Of a stretch of DNA of 64,000 bases, positions 51,801 through 60,691 are shown in pieces. A program made the position numbers and the translations under genes. The notes beneath the pieces are model-generated. The model was not told where the DNA came from and searched no databases. It saw nothing but the letters and a program-made list of their open reading frames with translations. Origin of the DNA: Bacteroidia bacterium (GTDB lineage Bacteria > Bacteroidota > Bacteroidia > Cytophagales > Cyclobacteriaceae); assembly GCA_030425425.1 (NCBI GenBank), contig JAUIAO010000033.1:1-64000 (forward strand). The letters are read 5' to 3'. Numbering within the stretch: the first letter of the stretch is position 1; the number at the start of each line of letters is the position of its first letter.

Positions 51801-51836
51801 GAAAAGGAAGAATAACAAAGTAAGGCAATACTTCAT
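48825..51836 (-). CDS. TPR hybrid histidine kinase with receiver and AraC output domain
   Basis: A 1003-aa hybrid with the same layout as that at 4526-7339: signal peptide (1-20), about seven TPR repeats (to about 390), coiled coil, membrane helix (about 438-457), HisKA with His499 in SHDLRSPLT, HATPase (DTGIGIP, GLGIGLALC), receiver with Asp803 (SDLMMPYMDG) and an AraC domain (KIYNMTPLELIKETRWKYLE). The two are paralogues but not recent duplicates. It is 103 bp after the CHAT gene on the same strand, so it may sense or control that operon. Confidence 0.92.
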   Translation of the reverse strand: MKYCLTLLFFLFLNHTYAVSQTIEIDSLKSLLSSERNNDKRMELLDLIANKSTFTSLDTAEVYANRLLKLATDQSDNNFKVKAFYKLGDIARRRYEMDLALTFATKADSLANTTLNRGKINNLYGIIYLNKNSYDSALIFYDRGIKNAREARSWEDVVKNMNGMGMVYFRKGEYPKALETNLKALNLIDSAQLDTPKGSIYGVIGVIYQNLSDYQKAYQNYELAIESDSLLGDTRGIITWKINWAIALQNDQKAVEAESMYLSSYEDSKTYGYPALEANVLANLGSFYKGEYQVDKAIETFKQSYEKAKELQISNIITFDLQNLGDLFMQKSNPKGALPYLMESKSMAYKLGAKNSIMDVHKYLSNYFEKTQRPDSALKHFKLYKAFQDSIFDESKLSEIGKLEAEYEYDKQKLLDDQKHQQEMKVEQAKQKTQQTIIIISLIGVVIIGALLIFIYRRLQIISRQKKIIEKQNKELETKSEKLKGLDIAKSNFFSNISHDLRSPLTLILGSIDQVLEEEKLTSKSKELLESGYRNSKKLLFMTDEIRDLSRLQEGKMDLKLQLVRIDAYLNLLVKMFSSAATLKRIILKFHSELSEERIVRIDPHQFEKIIYNLLSNAVKHTEELGSITLTVKDHSEVKNQLLIEIKDTGIGIPQNLTQHIFDRYYQVPSQLPGETVGLGIGLALCKEIVELHQGEIWVESKENEGTTFTITLNYEPNVSMSDAIIDEYYDPIYSPMEITAQENLQLTDEKHNQTILVVEDHREIRQFISHILSTNYNLLLAKNGHEALSLLQSEKVDLIISDLMMPYMDGFELIKAIKETEQYQHIPVLIVSARTNEDDKLLLLRDGAEDIIAKPFSPNELRLKLSNLLQKKSNSERILKMFEPSNSQTNAEYVISKKLENLILSKVDDPNLSVIDLSNELAASERKVFRLIKKIYNMTPLELIKETRWKYLEEYLKKSEEITATEAASKIGLGNVTYFKKQFKDRFDLDYDQYMRNLIVAK

Positions 51837-51938
51837 TTTATAAAAGGTTAAGTGATTATAGAAGAATGTTGAAATTAGGTATTCTTATTCCAAAATTCAC
51901 GAAGTGATCTCCCTTTTCATTCAAATTATACCGAGCTC

Positions 51939-54620
51939 TTACTGCCCAATCAACACAAATGGGCCCCAGTAATATGGAGCAGCGTATTCTTCCGATTGAA
52001 TGAGGCTAAGCTTTGCTGCTCTTAGAGATTTTGCAAATAGCTGCTCATCAGATTTATGTAAGTGATGATTGTAAAACTCAATCATTAGATCAGATGTAGA
52101 TGCGTCTGATACCTGCCAGAGAGAGACTATGAGGTTTTTTGCACCGGCATACATAAGCGCTCTGCTGAGACCAATGATCCCTTCACCTTGCTCTACTTTC
52201 CCTAGCCCTGTTTCGCATGCTGAAAGCGTTACAAGATCTGCGTTCAGCTTTAGGTTGTATATTTCACCGGAATACAAACTTCCGTCTTCATTGGCATTAG
52301 GGCTTACGAAAATGCAGGAAAGCTCAGGTTTACTTTCATTCACGATCCCATGAGTAGCAAAATGTAAATATCGATAATTGGACAATGCAGGTGATTTGAT
52401 AGCGGCTTCTGATGCCTCAGATTTCAGGAGTGTTTTGGGTGCATCATGACTTCCGGAAAACAAATACTTCACCTCTCTTATTTCAGATTCTGTACCAGGT
52501 AGTGTAGCCATCTGCACTTCATTCTTCTCAAAAGAAATAGGTGCTGCAAGTAAAATACCTGAGTTACCAGTTATTGTATTGTGACTCTTGTCTAATAGTA
52601 AAGAAGCGGCATAGTCATAGGAGACTGCATATTCTTCAATCAAATAATGGCTTTGTTGATCCTCTTTTTTCATTAGCACCTCAAAAGGAATGGTACCAAG
52701 CACTCCATCAGGTATAATGATCAGTTTTTTAATTTCATCAGGAAGTTTTGGGATCAGAAAATCGTACAATTTGGTGGCTGACATTGCTACAGCAGGGTTC
52801 ACTTTATATTTTATACCATTGCGCATGGCATTGATGGTCTTTCTCAGATCAATACTCAAATCAGAAGTAATAATCTCCAGATTTTTACCGGTAATTATGA
52901 AGGTATAAAATGTGTTTTTACCGATAAAATAGGAGAGAAGTGCGCCGTTTTCTCCAAGGACTTGTTGCAATTTCCAAATGGCTATTTCCTCATGCTGATA
53001 CTTAAGTTGGAAATATCGAGGATATGAGGATTCCAACTCAGCTATGAAAGATCTTCTAAGGTTTTTGGCCTCAAAAAGTTGATCCTTTAAACTTGCTAAT
53101 GCCTCTTCATCTGGTCCTTCAGCCAGTTTTTGTTCCAAACCTGAAATGACATTTTTCAGGCTATCTTCATACGCAATCAAGTGATCGGGGATTCCGGCGA
53201 ATGATTTTGCTTTGGTATCAGAAATTGCTTCCTGCAATACTGCAGATTTACTTCTTTCACAAAAATTGAATGCAATATTCTTGTAAAAGTCTTTTTGGAG
53301 GGTTTTATCACTCAAATAAAGTGCTATTCTGATCCCGTTTTCGTAAACATCCGAGGCTATTTCCCCAACTCTCAATTTATCAGCCTCGGAAAGCCGATTT
53401 TGTCTAATTGTGATGATCAGTTCATCACATTTTTCATAAGTGCGTAGGGCAGCTTTGATGTCACGAGGTTTGAGAGATTTTTGAAAGTGCAGTGCGTCCA
53501 GCGCCTGAGCTTTAAACTGTAATGAATAAAGTAAAATGTCAGCGCTAAAATAATTCTCAAGATCAGGTAAAGACAGATAATCTGTTGGTTGTTGATCTAT
53601 CAAATTAGCGTAAATGGATTTCTGAAAACTTTCGGTGGCATTTTTATACTCTTCTAATTCGAATTGAATCGAGCCAATTAAATAATGAGAATTGGCTACT
53701 TCGGGATGTTTTTCACCGTACAGCCTCAGATACATCTGCAAGGCATTTTCTTGTAATAGTATTGCTTCATTTAAGTCTCCTTGAAGCTGTTTGACTCTTC
53801 CTTTATTAGAAATAGTTAAGGCCTTATTAGGATGATCTCCAGTGTAATTGCTATTCCAAATAGCAAGTGTTTGATCAAGTAGTGCAAGAGCACGCAGATA
53901 ATTACTCAGGTCTCTATTGACAAAAGCCAGATTCGTCAAACAAAGTGCTACTTTCGGGTGATTGTTGCCAAGAGTAGTTCGGTAGATTTCATATGCATTT
54001 TCGAAATATGTCTCTGCACTGAAATAGTCACTTTTTAAACTAATCAATCCCAGGTTCAAATAGGAATCTGCCAGAAGTGGATCATTTGATTCTAATGAGG
54101 TTTTTCTGATTTCCAGAGCCTTTTCATGATAAGTTTTGGCGGTTTCCGTATTGTTGCTATTCCAGTAGGCAACTCCCAAATCATTAAAGCATTCTGCGGC
54201 AAGAAGGGATTGTGGGTTTTCCAATAATTGCTCAGCTTTTAGCAGTATATCAATCATTGGTTCATACTGTCCCAGTTTTAGAAGAGCCTCACCTTCTAGA
54301 AGCAAAGTGCTCACAAGTATACCTGATGCGTCAGGGATCACATCTTCTGTATAAGAAAGGATGTTTTCACATTGCTCAATTACTTGCTGATATGAATTGG
54401 TTTCAAGATGGCAATGAGCCATTTTGAGGTTATAAACGGCGTATAATTCAAATTCCTCTGATGTCAGATAATAGTCAGCTGACTGCTGGTATAGCTCATA
54501 TGCTTCAGCAAATTCTCCATTTTCAAATAAATAATCAGCACGCGTAATTAAATCCTCTTGTGCTATGAGCACTATAGAGCAAACTATAGAAGTGATGTAT
54601 AAAAATACTCTCATTATCAA
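51939..54620 (-). CDS. TPR-CHAT domain protein (caspase-like)
   Basis: An 893-aa exported protein: signal sequence (MRVFLYITSIVCSIVLIAQ; second Met at residue 3 is also possible), TPR repeats of the kinesin-light-chain type (about 20-360), a linker helix, and a C-terminal CHAT domain. The clan CD protease dyad is present: His757 in YLHFATHGIVNE and Cys802 in LVTLSACETGLGK. CHAT proteins are caspase-like proteases, usually silent until the TPR sensor is triggered. The outer-membrane protein gene just upstream overlaps by 4 bp. The substrate is unknown; a signal peptide is unusual compared with immune-type cytosolic CHAT enzymes. Confidence 0.9.
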   Translation of the reverse strand: MIMRVFLYITSIVCSIVLIAQEDLITRADYLFENGEFAEAYELYQQSADYYLTSEEFELYAVYNLKMAHCHLETNSYQQVIEQCENILSYTEDVIPDASGILVSTLLLEGEALLKLGQYEPMIDILLKAEQLLENPQSLLAAECFNDLGVAYWNSNNTETAKTYHEKALEIRKTSLESNDPLLADSYLNLGLISLKSDYFSAETYFENAYEIYRTTLGNNHPKVALCLTNLAFVNRDLSNYLRALALLDQTLAIWNSNYTGDHPNKALTISNKGRVKQLQGDLNEAILLQENALQMYLRLYGEKHPEVANSHYLIGSIQFELEEYKNATESFQKSIYANLIDQQPTDYLSLPDLENYFSADILLYSLQFKAQALDALHFQKSLKPRDIKAALRTYEKCDELIITIRQNRLSEADKLRVGEIASDVYENGIRIALYLSDKTLQKDFYKNIAFNFCERSKSAVLQEAISDTKAKSFAGIPDHLIAYEDSLKNVISGLEQKLAEGPDEEALASLKDQLFEAKNLRRSFIAELESSYPRYFQLKYQHEEIAIWKLQQVLGENGALLSYFIGKNTFYTFIITGKNLEIITSDLSIDLRKTINAMRNGIKYKVNPAVAMSATKLYDFLIPKLPDEIKKLIIIPDGVLGTIPFEVLMKKEDQQSHYLIEEYAVSYDYAASLLLDKSHNTITGNSGILLAAPISFEKNEVQMATLPGTESEIREVKYLFSGSHDAPKTLLKSEASEAAIKSPALSNYRYLHFATHGIVNESKPELSCIFVSPNANEDGSLYSGEIYNLKLNADLVTLSACETGLGKVEQGEGIIGLSRALMYAGAKNLIVSLWQVSDASTSDLMIEFYNHHLHKSDEQLFAKSLRAAKLSLIQSEEYAAPYYWGPFVLIGQ

Positions 54621-55561
54621 AATCGATATACGTAACTGGTACTGATTACATGTTTCCTTGTCAAGCCGTCAGGGTTTAGATCACGGTCCATTAATTTCAG
54701 GCCACCAATCAATTTTACACTGTGGTTGATGTTGAAATTATATCCAAAATTTGCCAGTAGGTTCAAAACCAGACCTGTGGTCTCCTCGGGTTTGATTCTC
54801 TTATCGGTATTAAAATCAAGACGTTCATCACGAGTGATTCGGTAAATCGCTAACAAACCCAGACCGTAGTTGAAATTGATAAATCTAAAATTTCGTTCGG
54901 CTCGTAACATTACATCGGTTCCTCTCTTCAAATCATTGGCCAGGTCATATTTCTTGATGTACTTTGGGCTAGGATAATCCGGCCATTTTCCCCATCGGAA
55001 GTCGTTTTCGTTTTGATGAATGACTGGAATCTGAATTCCTGTTGCGAAGAGCCAATTGTCATTAATGATGGAGGCTCCTGCCACCAAATCATGCGTACCA
55101 AGACTTATTTGGTAATACATTGGTAAGTCTCCAGAACCAAAAGGGCTATTGTTAGCTTCTATGTCAGATCGCCCGGTAGCTATTTTTCCACCAAGTGTGA
55201 GTCCCAGATTAAATCCATTTTCTAGTACTATGCCTCTTGAAAAACTGAATGATAAATCTCCAACACCCTGAGTATCGCCTAATTTTCCAGAGACAGTCTG
55301 GTATGGTACTTTGAATTGAAAAGAGTATTTTTCGTTAATACCAAAATTCAATTCAGCATTGTACATGGTAATGACCGGCGTTAACTTGGTTTTTCCGTGA
55401 TAATAGTTCAGTTCAAAGGACCGAAGCTTAAAATCGATTTTTTTGCTGTACGTTTGATCGGGTTTCATGGCACCCATGGTGCAAAATCCAGCATCACTGC
55501 ATCCCTGTGACATGACTAGACTGGTTGGTACGAGCATCAGGCAAAAGAAAAGAAGGCGCAT
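54617..55561 (-). CDS. outer-membrane transporter-like protein
   Basis: A 314-aa exported barrel-type protein. ATG 55561 (MRLLFFCLMLVPTSLVMSQ) is preferred to 55639 because it supplies a normal signal peptide. The mature start has a conserved-looking cysteine motif, GCSDAGFCTMGAM. The rest is strand-rich with features of the phenol-degradation MetA-like outer-membrane family (GVGDLSFSFSR, LGGKIATGRSD) and ends in an aromatic strand (SYVYRF). Stop overlaps the CHAT gene start by 4 bp. Substrate unknown. Confidence 0.78.
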   Translation of the reverse strand: MRLLFFCLMLVPTSLVMSQGCSDAGFCTMGAMKPDQTYSKKIDFKLRSFELNYYHGKTKLTPVITMYNAELNFGINEKYSFQFKVPYQTVSGKLGDTQGVGDLSFSFSRGIVLENGFNLGLTLGGKIATGRSDIEANNSPFGSGDLPMYYQISLGTHDLVAGASIINDNWLFATGIQIPVIHQNENDFRWGKWPDYPSPKYIKKYDLANDLKRGTDVMLRAERNFRFINFNYGLGLLAIYRITRDERLDFNTDKRIKPEETTGLVLNLLANFGYNFNINHSVKLIGGLKLMDRDLNPDGLTRKHVISTSYVYRF

Positions 55562-55734
55562 AATAGAGATATGATAATAGTAAATTAGTCTAACTGTGGC
55601 GGTGGTACTCGACGGAATTTTGCTATTGTCACTATCCAAAGATAATTTTTTTTAAAAAACTTGGGAGGGTTTTAAACCTTCAACACGTTTTATCATCTAA
55701 GAGAATGAATTTCAAAACCAAAATATGACCTGAT

Positions 55735-56634
55735 ATGAAAAAAATATTGAGTTTAATGATGATGATGGCTGGGCTTGTTCTTTTACCGTCGTGCCTGGAG
55801 GAGGAAGATCCTTTGGCTCAGCTTGATACAATTGATGACAATACATTAGATGCTAATCTGGTAACGGAAGTGTCTTCAGAGTCAGTGATGGAGACTAGCT
55901 ACGAAGAAATGGATCTGATCACAGATGAAAGCATCAATAACGTTTTTAGAATGACCACCGGTGCTCAAGATAACCGTGGACCAAGAATTAACTGTGCAGA
56001 CATCACTCATGATACTTTAAATAATCTCATTACTATAGATTTTGGCTTAGGTTGTGAAGATCATCGAGGAGCAATTAGGAGTGGAGTGATCACTATTGCT
56101 TTTGATGGAGCTCCAAGAAAGCCTGGTTCATCCAGAGTAATCACTTTCAATGATTTTTACATTGATAGTATAAAAGTGGAAGGAACCCGAACACTGACAA
56201 TCTTGGAGGATACTACTTCCAACCAATCTGCTCTTATCATGACAAGTAAGCTGGAAGGTGGAAAACTGACTTTTGCTGATGGAACCTTCATCACTCGAGA
56301 CGCTGAGCATTCCCGAATGACCACAAGAGGAGAAAATATAGGAGAGGGTACTACTACCTTGACAGGTGAAGCATCTGGAATGTTAAGAAATGGTGAAAAT
56401 TATTCTTCTACAATCATTGAGCCGGTCGTTTTTGTCAGAGGTTGTGAAGAGCAAGCTCCAGTATCTGGTATTAAGGAGTTTGCAGCCGGTACTCATCAGC
56501 GAATGATTGATTTTGGAGATGGTGCATGCGACAATCTAGCAGAGGTGACAACTGATGGCGTTACTGAAACCATAGAACTACAAGGACGAAGGAGATTCAG
56601 AGAAACCAGGGATCAACCGAAGAATGGTGGATAA
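55735..56634 (+). CDS. lipoprotein with duplicated domain, function unknown
   Basis: A 299-aa lipoprotein (L-P-S-C, Cys20, then acidic residues) with an acidic linker and two related segments: NLITIDFGLGCEDHRGAIRS and HQRMIDFGDGACDNLAEVTT, suggesting an internal repeat of about 140 residues with conserved single Cys in each. The body is strand-rich. Divergent from the barrel gene. A terminator follows at 56674. No family is recognised. Confidence 0.7.
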   Translation: MKKILSLMMMMAGLVLLPSCLEEEDPLAQLDTIDDNTLDANLVTEVSSESVMETSYEEMDLITDESINNVFRMTTGAQDNRGPRINCADITHDTLNNLITIDFGLGCEDHRGAIRSGVITIAFDGAPRKPGSSRVITFNDFYIDSIKVEGTRTLTILEDTTSNQSALIMTSKLEGGKLTFADGTFITRDAEHSRMTTRGENIGEGTTTLTGEASGMLRNGENYSSTIIEPVVFVRGCEEQAPVSGIKEFAAGTHQRMIDFGDGACDNLAEVTTDGVTETIELQGRRRFRETRDQPKNGG

Positions 56635-56673
56635 TAATATATAACGATACAAATTTTTTATCAGGTAGTATGG

Positions 56674-56705
56674 GGTCACATCGAGGATGTGGCCTCTCTT
56701 TTTGA
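56674..56705 (+). terminator. intrinsic terminator after the lipoprotein gene
   Basis: GGTCACATC pairs with GATGTGGCC over a GAG loop (one T-G pair) and is followed by TCTCTTTTTG. Confidence 0.7.
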
Positions 56706-56810
56706 TCGCGTTAAAACCGGTGAAATCAAATATGTCCCCACTTGTTTCTAATTGAATTACTTTTTTACTTGCAGCTTCTTAAATTCACGTCTGCTAACGC
56801 CTAAAAAATC

Positions 56811-57509
56811 ATGATCAAGAAACTAAGTACCGGACTTCTGCTGCCAGCGGAATTAATAGATGTAATGGTTGACTACATCACTGCAGTAGAAGAAGCAACC
56901 TTACACGAACCATTTATTACCCGAATTACGGATCTGATGGGTTTTGATGTTTCTCTCTTGCGGGATGCACTTTCTGTAGCACAAAAAGATAAACTTGTAG
57001 ATGAAGTAGCCAAGGCAGATGCTGAGCGCGATGACCTGTTTATCACTTTCATTGATTTGGTACAGGCACATCAGAGATTGCACAGTCCGGCAATAGAGGC
57101 GGCTTTTCACGAGATTTGGCCAGTGATAGAAGAAGCCGGAACTGGATTGCATGCTTTGAGCTATGAGGAGCAGTCTGAGAAAATGGATCAGCTTTTTGAA
57201 TCTTTGGATGCTACACCTAAGCAAATGGCTCTTGGTGCAATGAATGCATTATCTATCTATGACGATATGAAAGAGTCGCAAGAGCGTTTTATGAAGATCT
57301 ACAAGAACAAAGCGAAAGTAGATGCTCGGAAAAACTACCCAACATTGCGTGAAGCCAAAGGAAAAGCCATTCCACACGTGAATGCGTTACTCAACGCAGT
57401 GGAGATTCTGGAAGAAACCGGAGAAGATTCTATAGAAGATTTAGTTCTTACGCTCAACCACATTACGGACGGTTTTATGAGTAAAGTAAGAGAACGTCAG
57501 ATGTCCTAA
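56811..57509 (+). CDS. DUF6261 family protein
   Basis: A 232-aa all-helical cytoplasmic protein matching the pattern of the Bacteroidota family DUF6261 (DAERDDLFITFIDLVQAHQR, MDQLFESLDATPKQMALGAM). Strongly acidic, no signal peptide. Members often occur in several copies per genome; none else is seen here. Function unknown. It is followed by its own terminator. Confidence 0.82.
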   Translation: MIKKLSTGLLLPAELIDVMVDYITAVEEATLHEPFITRITDLMGFDVSLLRDALSVAQKDKLVDEVAKADAERDDLFITFIDLVQAHQRLHSPAIEAAFHEIWPVIEEAGTGLHALSYEEQSEKMDQLFESLDATPKQMALGAMNALSIYDDMKESQERFMKIYKNKAKVDARKNYPTLREAKGKAIPHVNALLNAVEILEETGEDSIEDLVLTLNHITDGFMSKVRERQMS

Positions 57510-57610
57510 ACAGGAAATTAGGTTGTACTTGGGCTGCAAGTGTGTTCAGATAGTGTTATTGAAAAGCTGATTTAATTCAAGAACCATATTTAGCATTAAA
57601 ATTATCAACT

Positions 57611-57639
57611 ACCTCGATGGCTATGCCTCGAGGTTTTTT
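57611..57639 (+). terminator. intrinsic terminator after the DUF6261 gene
   Basis: ACCTCGA (57611-57617) pairs with TCGAGGT (57628-57634) and is followed by six T. It may also serve the convergent gene ending at 57656. Confidence 0.8.
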
Positions 57640-57655
57640 AATGTGAGGTTGATCA

Positions 57656-58315
57656 TCACCCCTCGTCTGTAAAGACGTAGCTGATGATATTAGCCCCCAT
57701 TCTCAGTGCTTTCTGACGAACTTCTTCTGGATCATTATAAATAATTTGATCTTCCCATCCGTTTCCAAGGTCGCTTTCGTAGCTGTAAAAACAAACAAGT
57801 CTGCCTTTATAAATTATTCCATATCCCTGAGCGGGCTTTCCGTCGTGTTCATGAATTTTGGGCAACCCGTTTTTGAAATCATATTTTTGATGGTATATCG
57901 GATGATCAAATGGTAATTCTACAAACTCAAGATCAGGGAACACTTTTTTCATTTCGAGCCTGATATATTGATCTAAACCGTAGTTGTCGTCAATATGCAG
58001 AAACCCTCCAGACGTAAGGTATCTTCTTAGGTTTAAAGCCTGCTGAGTGCTAAAAACAACATTGCCATGACCTGTCATATAGACATATGGGTAAAGAAAT
58101 AGGTCAGGACTTCCGACCTCCACTATGTCATCTGATTCATTAATATTTGTCCTTAAGTATCTATTGCAGAAATTGGCGAGGTTTGGGAGAGCAGTCTTAT
58201 TGGCATACCAGTCTCCACCACCATCATATTTGAGTTTGGCAATATTCAGCTGCTGACCGAAAACTGTGGTAGTCAGTGAAAACAAAAGAATGATGAATAT
58301 GGATTTTCTGATCAT
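57656..58315 (-). CDS. exported DUF4159 family protein
   Basis: A 219-aa exported protein (signal peptide MIRKSIFIILLFSLTTTVFG) of DUF4159, a GATase1-like fold family common in Bacteroidota. Visible motifs: KYDGGGDWYANKTALPN, YVYMTGHGNVVFSTQQALNL and GGFLHIDDNYG. The signal-sequence-bearing, single-domain form is typical. The start overlaps the HAD phosphatase stop by 4 bp. Function unknown. Confidence 0.87.
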   Translation of the reverse strand: MIRKSIFIILLFSLTTTVFGQQLNIAKLKYDGGGDWYANKTALPNLANFCNRYLRTNINESDDIVEVGSPDLFLYPYVYMTGHGNVVFSTQQALNLRRYLTSGGFLHIDDNYGLDQYIRLEMKKVFPDLEFVELPFDHPIYHQKYDFKNGLPKIHEHDGKPAQGYGIIYKGRLVCFYSYESDLGNGWEDQIIYNDPEEVRQKALRMGANIISYVFTDEG

Positions 58316-58974
58316 TGATTAAAAACCTCTTTTATGGATTCCCATGTAATTTGGGTAAAATCATCGAAAATGTAAGTCTCATCAATTTCGTCCCTAGTAT
58401 GAGAAGTGGACAGAGCAACTACCTTAGAACCTGCAGAATGTCCGGCCTGCATTCCTAAAGGAGCATCCTCAAACACTATGCAATTCTCTGGTTTTCTATC
58501 CACCAATTTGGCACATTTTAAATAAACTTCCGGATCTGGCTTTCCATGACTGACCATGCTCGCATCTACTACACCAACGAAGTATTTACGAAGATCTAGT
58601 CCGTCTAGTGTGAATTCTACATTTTCTACAGGAGCAGAGGTGCCAACTACCATTGGTATAGATTTATCACGCGCCATTTCTAGAAATGGGATTAACCCAG
58701 AAGTAGGTTTAAGATCATTTTGGTAAATCTCGCGATAGATCATTTCTTTTTCCATACCAATAGCATAAGCTTTTTCTTGGGAAAAATGGTTGTTCGGAAA
58801 AACTACTTCAATCAGTTTGGAGAGGGTCTTTCCATTCATTTTCTCTCGATAAAATTGTTCACCAAAGGCTACACCTCCGTGTTTTTCAGAAGTCTTCTGC
58901 CAGGCATGATAGTGGTACTCATGGTTGTCAATGATGACACCATCCATGTCGAAGATGAATCCGATTTCTTGCAT
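58312..58974 (-). CDS. HAD-family phosphatase, beta-phosphoglucomutase-like
   Basis: A 220-aa haloacid-dehalogenase hydrolase, subfamily IA. The nucleophile Asp motif is GFIFDMDGVIIDNHEYHYHA, motif II is VVGTSAP (Ser/Thr), motif III contains Lys in HGKPDPEVYL and motif IV is CIVFEDAPLGMQAG. This resembles beta-phosphoglucomutases and sugar phosphatases. It precedes DUF4159 with a 4-bp overlap and follows a PafA-like phosphatase. Substrate unresolved. Confidence 0.9.
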   Translation of the reverse strand: MQEIGFIFDMDGVIIDNHEYHYHAWQKTSEKHGGVAFGEQFYREKMNGKTLSKLIEVVFPNNHFSQEKAYAIGMEKEMIYREIYQNDLKPTSGLIPFLEMARDKSIPMVVGTSAPVENVEFTLDGLDLRKYFVGVVDASMVSHGKPDPEVYLKCAKLVDRKPENCIVFEDAPLGMQAGHSAGSKVVALSTSHTRDEIDETYIFDDFTQITWESIKEVFNQ

Positions 58975-58996
58975 TGATTATAATTTCAAATATTCC

Positions 58997-60631
58997 TTAT
59001 TCATCAAATAGGTCTTCAATAGGCTGACCGGTGATGGCTGAGTTAGGGATAGAAATGTTCAGGATCATTGATAAACTGGGAACAAGGTCAGTGATATAGG
59101 TTTTTTGTGTTGTACTACCATTTTTTATTCCTGTTCCGTAAAAAAGCATCGGTACATGAGTGTCATAAGCATATCCGGTACCATGAGTCGTTCCTGCAGA
59201 TCCGTAATTATTATACAAATAGCCAGGCTTGTTCAAAATCAATAAGTCACCGGACAGTTTCCTGTTGTATCCATTTTGAATAATGATTCTGAGTGGGTCT
59301 GTATAATCCCGATTTGCAAGGTCAGTTGCATTAAATACTTCTGCTACCTGAGGAATTTGCATCAATACATCAGCTACTTTCTGCTGAGTAACTTCTAAAT
59401 CAAGACCTTGTGTTTTGATATAATCATGATTAAGAAACACCTGATCATTAGATGAGCTTAAAATCAGCTTTTCAGGGTCCAGGCCCAGATCCATAATACC
59501 TTGCGCAACGATTTGTTTGATTTCATCCATATCAATATACCCGCCAGGTAGCTTATGGTCTAGTAGGAATTGGCTATTAGCTGCCACTCCGTGATCAGCC
59601 GTGAGGAATATCACATATTCGCCTTTGCCAATTTGCTCATCAAGGTATTTCATTAATTCTCCCAATGTCTGATCCAATCGTAGATAAGTATCTTCAAGTT
59701 CTACGGAGTTCGGTCCGAAATTATGCCCAACATAGTCCGTAGAAGAAAAACTCACCGCTAGAAAATCGGTAATCTCATCTTTGCCGAGATTCTCACCTTC
59801 AACAGCAGCTTTTGCAAAATCCGCTAAAATAGAGTTGCCAAAAGGTGTAGTCCTAATCATTCCATAAGGACCATTTTTCATTCTTAACTTATCAAGATTA
59901 TACGGAAAAGTAGGCGTGTCTTTACCTTTGAAACCTCTTTCGTAGGGTACATTGTCGGGTGTGCTTTCTACGTACTGATCTATGGGGAGCAGGGTCGTCC
60001 AGTCTTTTTTCATGTATTTGTCCACCAACTTTTTCTTATTAAAGTCTTTAACCCAATCAGGTAATTCATCTACATAAAAATCAGAAGTCATGAATTCTCC
60101 TGTGTTGGAGTCAAACCAGTAAGCAGCTTCTGCGGCATGTCCCGCTGGTAATACGGCACCTCTATCTTTTATTGACATTCCGATCACTTTTGCTCTAAAG
60201 TTTGTCGCTAGTTTTAGCTCATCAGTAATAGTATTGACCATTAAATTTCTCGGAGAAATCAGTCCATTTCTTTCAGTACCACCGACAGCCGTCACGGTGG
60301 TATCAGCTACACAATATGTTGGTCTACCTAGCTCCTTACTATACCAATCATTGGCAATGATGCCATGATATCGGGGAGTAGTGCCCGTGTAGATAGAAGC
60401 ATGTCCGGGAGCAGTGTAGGTAGGCACATAATTATAATGGTGATTTCTTGCCTCGAATCCCTGAGACTGAAGTCTTTTGAATCCATCGTTTCCATATTTG
60501 GATTCGAAGCGCTGGAGGTATTCATGTCTCATTTGATCCACTACTATACCTACAACCAATTTGGGCTTTATCGACTGAGAAAAAACGGAGATATTCAGTC
60601 CTAAAAAGATGATGAATGTTGTATATCGCAT
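58997..60631 (-). CDS. PafA-like alkaline phosphatase / phosphodiesterase
   Basis: A 544-aa exported alkaline-phosphatase-superfamily enzyme. It has a signal peptide (MRYTTFIIFLGLNISVFS), the first metal Asp in GIVVDQMRHEYL and the nucleophile Thr in TAPGHASIYTGTTPR (about residue 73), which is the arrangement of PafA. The metal His/Asp motifs are DYVGHNFGPNSVE and LTADHGVAANSQF, and THGTGYAYDTHVPMLFYG follows. It probably releases phosphate from monoesters in the periplasm under Pi limitation. A TAACTTTG element at 60648-60655 is 17 bp upstream. Confidence 0.92.
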   Translation of the reverse strand: MRYTTFIIFLGLNISVFSQSIKPKLVVGIVVDQMRHEYLQRFESKYGNDGFKRLQSQGFEARNHHYNYVPTYTAPGHASIYTGTTPRYHGIIANDWYSKELGRPTYCVADTTVTAVGGTERNGLISPRNLMVNTITDELKLATNFRAKVIGMSIKDRGAVLPAGHAAEAAYWFDSNTGEFMTSDFYVDELPDWVKDFNKKKLVDKYMKKDWTTLLPIDQYVESTPDNVPYERGFKGKDTPTFPYNLDKLRMKNGPYGMIRTTPFGNSILADFAKAAVEGENLGKDEITDFLAVSFSSTDYVGHNFGPNSVELEDTYLRLDQTLGELMKYLDEQIGKGEYVIFLTADHGVAANSQFLLDHKLPGGYIDMDEIKQIVAQGIMDLGLDPEKLILSSSNDQVFLNHDYIKTQGLDLEVTQQKVADVLMQIPQVAEVFNATDLANRDYTDPLRIIIQNGYNRKLSGDLLILNKPGYLYNNYGSAGTTHGTGYAYDTHVPMLFYGTGIKNGSTTQKTYITDLVPSLSMILNISIPNSAITGQPIEDLFDE

Positions 60632-60647
60632 ATCAAAAATTTTGTTG

Positions 60648-60655
60648 CAAAGTTA
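60648..60655 (-). promoter_or_regulatory. -7 element (TAACTTTG) for the PafA-like gene
   Basis: Exact TAnnTTTG match on the minus strand, predicting a leader of about 10 nt. No TTG box is visible at normal distance. Confidence 0.5.
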
Positions 60656-60691
60656 CTCTTTGATGTTAACTAAGGTTGACCTAATTATATT

